NCBI GenBank assembly: GCA_036897445.1
Contig: JAYMTL010000034.1
Span: 1-64,000, forward strand
Source: Pelargonium tetragonum
Taxonomy: Eukaryota; Streptophyta; Magnoliopsida; Geraniales; Geraniaceae
DNA length: 64,000 nt
Direction of reading: 5' to 3'
A program made the translations under genes and the position numbers. Shown in pieces: positions 59,836-64,000 of the stretch. The number at the start of each line of letters is the position of its first letter. The stretch's first letter is position 1. Under the pieces are notes generated by a model. It ran no database searches. It saw only the letters and a list, made by a program, of their open reading frames with translations, and was not told the origin of the DNA.

Positions 59836-59952
59836 CAAAGTCTTCTAGGAGGCGGGGGCTCGAACCCCTGTCCTTTAATAAGTAAAGACTTGTTCTAACA
59901 TCGATTTCAATAGAGACGCTCTGTTGAGTTAGATATTAGATAATTGCTCCTT
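59836..59952 (-). pseudogene. tRNA-like element, possibly class II (Ser type)
   Basis: On the minus strand, AGGAG at the 5' side pairs with CTCCT at the 3' side. AACTCAACAGAGC resembles a D-arm. ATTGAAA has the form of a loop with U33 and a UGA anticodon. GTCTTTACTTATTAAAGGAC forms a variable-arm-like hairpin, and GGGGTTCGAGCCCC is a firm T-arm. Against a working tRNA: about ten extra bases lie between acceptor and D-arm, and the anticodon stem does not pair. It is the most complete candidate in the window, probably degenerate. Confidence 0.45.
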
Positions 59953-61129
59953 TCTACCTAAAGCTACTCTGTTGTACTACTTAGAACAGCCTTGAGATTT
60001 AGTTGCTTTGTAGCTTATTCGTTATAACTGAAAGTATAAGAGCTTACTTAAATAATGGGAAGCTTTCCATAGGGTTTCCTTTATATCTTTATAGAGAAGA
60101 GAGGGCTGCTTATAGGGTTACAGGAATTTCTTTTTATAGATAGTTAAAAAAACTTAACAAGATACGTAGTTTAAAGGAATCCTGCTTACTTAGTTGTTTA
60201 TTAGCTTGTTTTTAAAAGTACTGGATTCTAGAGTATATACATAAGATATAGATCCACACTTGTTAACTAATTCTTTGTAAGAAACCTATTTCCTAAGAGA
60301 AGTCTACAACTTTAAAGTGAGGATATAAGAGTATAATAGAGTGCTTGCTTTTCTTTACCTATGAGTAAGTTAAAAAAGATCTACTCAATAAAAGTCTCTC
60401 AATCTATCTGCCAAGGCTGGTTTATTACCGAAGTTTCTAAAGTCTCTAAAGTCTTAGGAATTTTAGGTACAACTTCAAAACTCTTTCTACAGTTTTAGAG
60501 ATATTCATTTACATATAAGCTGAAACATACCTATACTCAAGGAATCCTTGTATACTACCCCAATAAATAGGAAATGTTAAAATAAGACTTCCCACACTAC
60601 TTAAATACAACTTTTAGAAACTTTAACCCCGCAATCTACCCGATGAAATTAACAAGTATAGTATTTAAAAATAGGAGTTGCTTTTTTCTTTGTTAAAAAG
60701 AACTGCAGGTTTTAGAATTCTAATAGAAGAGTTTCTTTGCCTACTGAATACTTCACTTGATGGAATGGGATACTGATGTTGCTCTTTAACTATATAAAAA
60801 AGGGAACTGATTAATCTCGAAATATTATATAAACGATTCTGAAAAGGCACCCTAGAATGGTTTCTCGTTCGGATACGAGACTCGTACTATTGATATTTCC
60901 ATAAGGGATTCACTAGGTCATAAGAAAAGGATTCCCTTCATCTCACCGACTGTAAACTTTCCACTTCACTTATCCTTGGAATTCTTATAACCGGATAGCT
61001 TTTGAAGTTCATAGTATTCTTGAAATTCCAGGAGAATTCGTTGATTAGAAACTTCTTTTGATCCATAAATAGAGCATGGGGTCGGGCTGTTAAAGGGCGG
61101 CGAGAATATGACTAACAAAGTCTTATTCT
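59953..61129. other. No gene recognised
   Basis: Frame 60665-60850 (minus, 61 codons) is unassigned. A 17-base identity between 20996-21012 and 60713-60729 is at chance level. Nothing else. Confidence 0.65.
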
Positions 61130-61215
61130 ACAAAAACAAGATTCGAACCTCCGTACGTATGCTGAATTCTGGGACGTCAAACTTTTCGATGTCATAAGTT
61201 AATAAGGTACTATCT
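61130..61215 (-). pseudogene. tRNA-like relic with anticodon-type hairpin
   Basis: The minus strand has GACATC-GAAAAGTTT-GACGTC, a hairpin with five of six pairs. A 25-base stretch follows, then GGAGGTTCGAATCTTG as a B-box. The T-stem is poor and no acceptor stem is found. Either a decayed class II tRNA or a chance association of hairpin and B-box. Confidence 0.3.
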
Positions 61216-61435
61216 TACTTACTCGGATATTTGGTGTAAAATGTAAAATTAAGGACCTAAGATACGAGTTAATTTACTATTGTACTTTACCCAGGTATAT
61301 TGGCAAGAACCTAAAAGCCGAGTGAGGAAGATTTCATTCAATTTTATATAATGCTAATTTTGCAGGGTTATAAAAAACTTCTTATCGAAAATAATGATAA
61401 GGAAAGAGGGAATGTAGGAGCAAGTTCAAACTAAG

Positions 61436-61530
61436 CGGCTGGGTTTCGGGTAGAGTGGTTAATTAGGCGTGCCGTCTAGTTAAGAGTCCATTCGAGGGTT
61501 CGAAGTATTCCCGTCGAAAAGGCATATATC
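61436..61530 (+). pseudogene. tRNA-Ser/Leu-like relic
   Basis: GGGTAGAGTGGTTAATTAGG followed by CGTGCC and, about 40 bases on, CGAGGGTTCGAAG follows the GxxxGAGTGGTTxAAGGCG...GAGGGTTCGAA layout of class II tRNAs. GGG of the T-stem meets CCC only after about four extra bases. No acceptor stem. Decayed. Confidence 0.4.
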
Positions 61531-64000
61531 TGAGTTTAACTTCTTATAAGCTATACTTTTTGGGAATTCTGCTTACTATACAGAGAGTTATATCATGTAT
61601 CGATTGTCAAACCTTTTTGAAGAAACCTTGTAAAGATAAGTCTTTTGTCTTACACATCCTCTCGAAAAGGGGCCTACAAAGTAAATGAGTCTTTTTTAGC
61701 AAGCTTGGGTATCCGAGCCTTTACTTTTAATAAACTTCACTAAGCATTTCTTTTATGAAACGCTGTAAACGAGGGAAGCATTCGCTGTGACTAAAAACTC
61801 TGGACATTTGTCATTCAATTTAGGACTTTTAAATTCATATGAAAGACTACTCCTTACTCTAACGTTATACTTTGGGGCACAAGATCTTGTCATTTTTGAT
61901 AGTAACTGCAATATTAAATTAAAGACACTTTACACAAAAAAAGAAGGTTTCTCTTAAAGATTAAAATAGGAAGCAATATACCCAACCATTCTAGAGGAAT
62001 ACGAAATCCCTAGTAAAAAAAGCTATGGGGTTATATACTATAAACAAGTTTCAGACTAATCCATTTAAGAGAGGATCTTCTCGAGAAAAAGGAGTTTCTC
62101 CCGCCGCTTTATAAACCGGGTTTATTACGAAGAGAAACTTAAAGTTGGAAAGTGACTAAAAAGTGGGATCATAGGAAGCTCTTACATGATATTGACAAAT
62201 GTAGCAGGGTATACTAAATTCAATAAAAAGTCCTCTGATAAATTGCTTCATTCCAATGAGAATAACTAGTCAATTTCTTTTACTTTCTTCAACAGTTGCT
62301 GCTCGTGCCTGATTTATCTAATTTCGTCCTCTCTTACTTTCCAAAAGTTTGTCTACATTTCTAAAAACTGGCTAAAACGAGTAAATAAGAATTTCTTATA
62401 AGTTAAAACGACTTGGTTAGGGAGGTTACGCTAAGTGAAGGATATACTCCACTTGTTAGAATGGGTAAGTTTTGCAGTCTAATGTATTTCATTGCGCCTT
62501 TATATGGGCCCTTTTTTCTTTTGCTAGGAACTCAATTTCAATTAATTAAAGAGTTTACAGACCAGAGTTATAATGGAACTGTAGAATCCAAAAAAAGTTC
62601 TTCATTAGGCACTTTATGTTGAATTAGAGAAATCCGAATAACTTCGCTTGGATATTGCTGGGGGGTGCTCATTAAAAGAGCCTTACATAGCAGATGTAGT
62701 TTTTTTGTAAAAGGATAATTAAAAAAGTAGGTAGTACAGAGATGCTAGAAGCGCCCTACTTAACTTTGGTTTAAAGAAGTAGAATAATTATAGGAATACT
62801 ATGCGAATTTAATTGAGCACTCGGAGGAACCCCGTTTTTTTATTTCTTACTTAGAACAGGGAGCTCCCAGGAAATTTTATAAGGGGGATACCTGAGACAG
62901 GCCCTTAGCTAAGTATTTTCAAGGATATATGGGTATTCTAAGCATTTTGGCGGAATCGCTTATACAAAGTATATAGTGTAGATAGATTTAGTACTATATA
63001 CGCGGCTCCCTATTAAAGATTTTTAGTAGTTAGTGTATTTATCTTCAATTCGTATTCGGCCAAACACTTAAGAGACTGTTTCCTTTTTTGAGGGTTCAAG
63101 TTTGCAAATAGATTGGATTTTCCAAGAAGAATTTTGAGAGAGAAAAATCTAACCTAAGTTTAGCCCTTTCTACAAGATCCAGATATAGCAAACACACTTA
63201 CACGAAAAGTTTAGTACACACCAAGAGATCTAAGTATTACTTTCAAATCTGTTTTTTCCCTCTGAGTTTGTTCCTTGTGCTTCGAATTTCTTACTTGTGT
63301 GCAAACCCCCTTTCCTTAGAGAACTGACTTCTCTGGGCTTCTGCCCTTCCACTTTTCAATAAGCACTCCTCTTCTATCTGGATTTGTAAAAGTTATTTTA
63401 GGGTTCCTACCTTTTGTGGCATGCTGACGGGGTGTTCATACAGGGGCCCTATTAGATAGATGGATTTTGACTCTTAATCGTTCTACCCGTACCTATGCTA
63501 TACCCCTCTCGTTGGCGGAGCTTTTACTTATTATTTGTAGAATCCCAAGTTTAAGAAAAGGGCGTATCCTTAGAAGCGCGAACTTAAGTTTATGCTATTC
63601 ACCAGGAGCCCCTTTTAGGGTTTTCAATACATTTTACCTACAAAAAAATCCAGGTAATAATCTAGGGTAACCCGGTGGAAAAAGGAACAAAAACCTTTAT
63701 ATAGCCTGAACCTTTCCTTTTTCACTTTTGTTTGGATGCTTTTACTTACTCAGATTCTAAATTCACTTTGGACCAGATGTATACTTGTGTTGTTACTGAC
63801 TCAACTCCTTTTTGTTATTCCATGTGCGCCTCACTCAATGTAATTCATTACAATAGACAGGAATATCTCATAAGTGCTTCTCAGAAAAGTTAATTTACAG
63901 CTAGAAAAAGCGAGAGATCCTTGTCCACAGGAATTCTTGGAAATTCGTAAATTTCCTAGCAAATAGGGATACCTTTTTTTAGTAGGGGGCTTTTTAGTCA
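61531..64000. other. No gene recognised
   Basis: Frames 62413-62622 and 63467-63670 (plus, 69 and 67 codons) are unassigned. A perfect GGGAGCTCCC lies at 62859-62868. No RNA gene or promoter can be supported. Confidence 0.65.

Noticed and set aside
20996-60729. 17-base exact repeat (20996-21012 and 60713-60729)
   Set aside because: At chance expectation for 64 kb of this composition, and partly palindromic.
1-64000. CRISPR arrays, insertion sequences and LTR-type elements
   Set aside because: No regularly spaced repeats, no transposase or polymerase motifs and no long terminal repeats were seen.

Overview
This 64 kb window is AT-rich (about one third G+C by eye) and holds no gene I can recognise. 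The longest ATG/TTG/GTG-started open frame is 121 codons. That is about what chance gives in 64 kb of this composition, and none of the longer frames resembles a known family. I found no rRNA core motif, no intron-encoded endonuclease, no transposase, no reverse transcriptase and no CRISPR array. A normal bacterial, archaeal or phage segment is effectively excluded by the lack of coding capacity. The window fits a hugely expanded, gene-poor organellar genome, or gene-poor eukaryotic DNA. I lean weakly to an organelle because relics of tRNA genes and very short palindromic elements are scattered throughout, but the organism cannot be fixed from this sequence.

Three kinds of structure stand out. 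(1) About ten tRNA-like relics at roughly 1.0, 1.3, 6.9, 12.0, 16.4, 51.4, 54.7, 57.6, 59.9, 61.2 and 61.5 kb. They keep a T-arm or B-box, and often a D-arm or part of an acceptor stem, but are broken elsewhere. (2) A dispersed, strongly diverged repeat family (called R here) in purine-rich islands at about 10.2, 10.7, 15.3, 16.1, 16.6, 27.3, 34.7, 38.7, 50.9 and 59.5 kb, with doubtful members at 40.7 and 44.1 kb. On the purine-rich strand, members share a GGYTAYAAG core and GTATAGGTATMR blocks. They read as short Lys/Gly/Ile/Ala/Arg-rich peptides with Gly-Tyr-Lys and Ile-Ala-Ala-x-Arg-Lys-x-Gly-Ile type motifs. Two members carry open frames of 100 and 79 codons without an ATG near the start. 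(3) A window-wide excess of tiny palindromes of the form GGARYTCC, plus a GC-rich compound hairpin at 44.23-44.30 kb, a second GC cluster at 49.69 kb and a few longer perfect palindromes.

Layout: 1-10 kb is featureless apart from three tRNA relics. 10.1-10.8 kb has two R copies in opposite orientation. 12 kb has a tRNA-like element. 15.2-16.75 kb is a cluster of three R copies and a tRNA relic. 17-26.9 kb is featureless apart from a G9 run. 26.9-27.6 kb is a purine-rich R island. 29.7-33.5 kb has isolated palindromes and a duplicated 26-27 bp sequence. 34.6-35.1 and 38.5-38.9 kb are R islands. 40.5-44.3 kb has low-complexity R-like DNA ending at the GC hairpin. 49.7 kb is a GC cluster. 50.8-51.05 kb is an R copy. 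51.4-61.5 kb has most of the remaining tRNA relics and one R-like island. 61.6-64 kb is featureless. No set of cooperating genes can be described.
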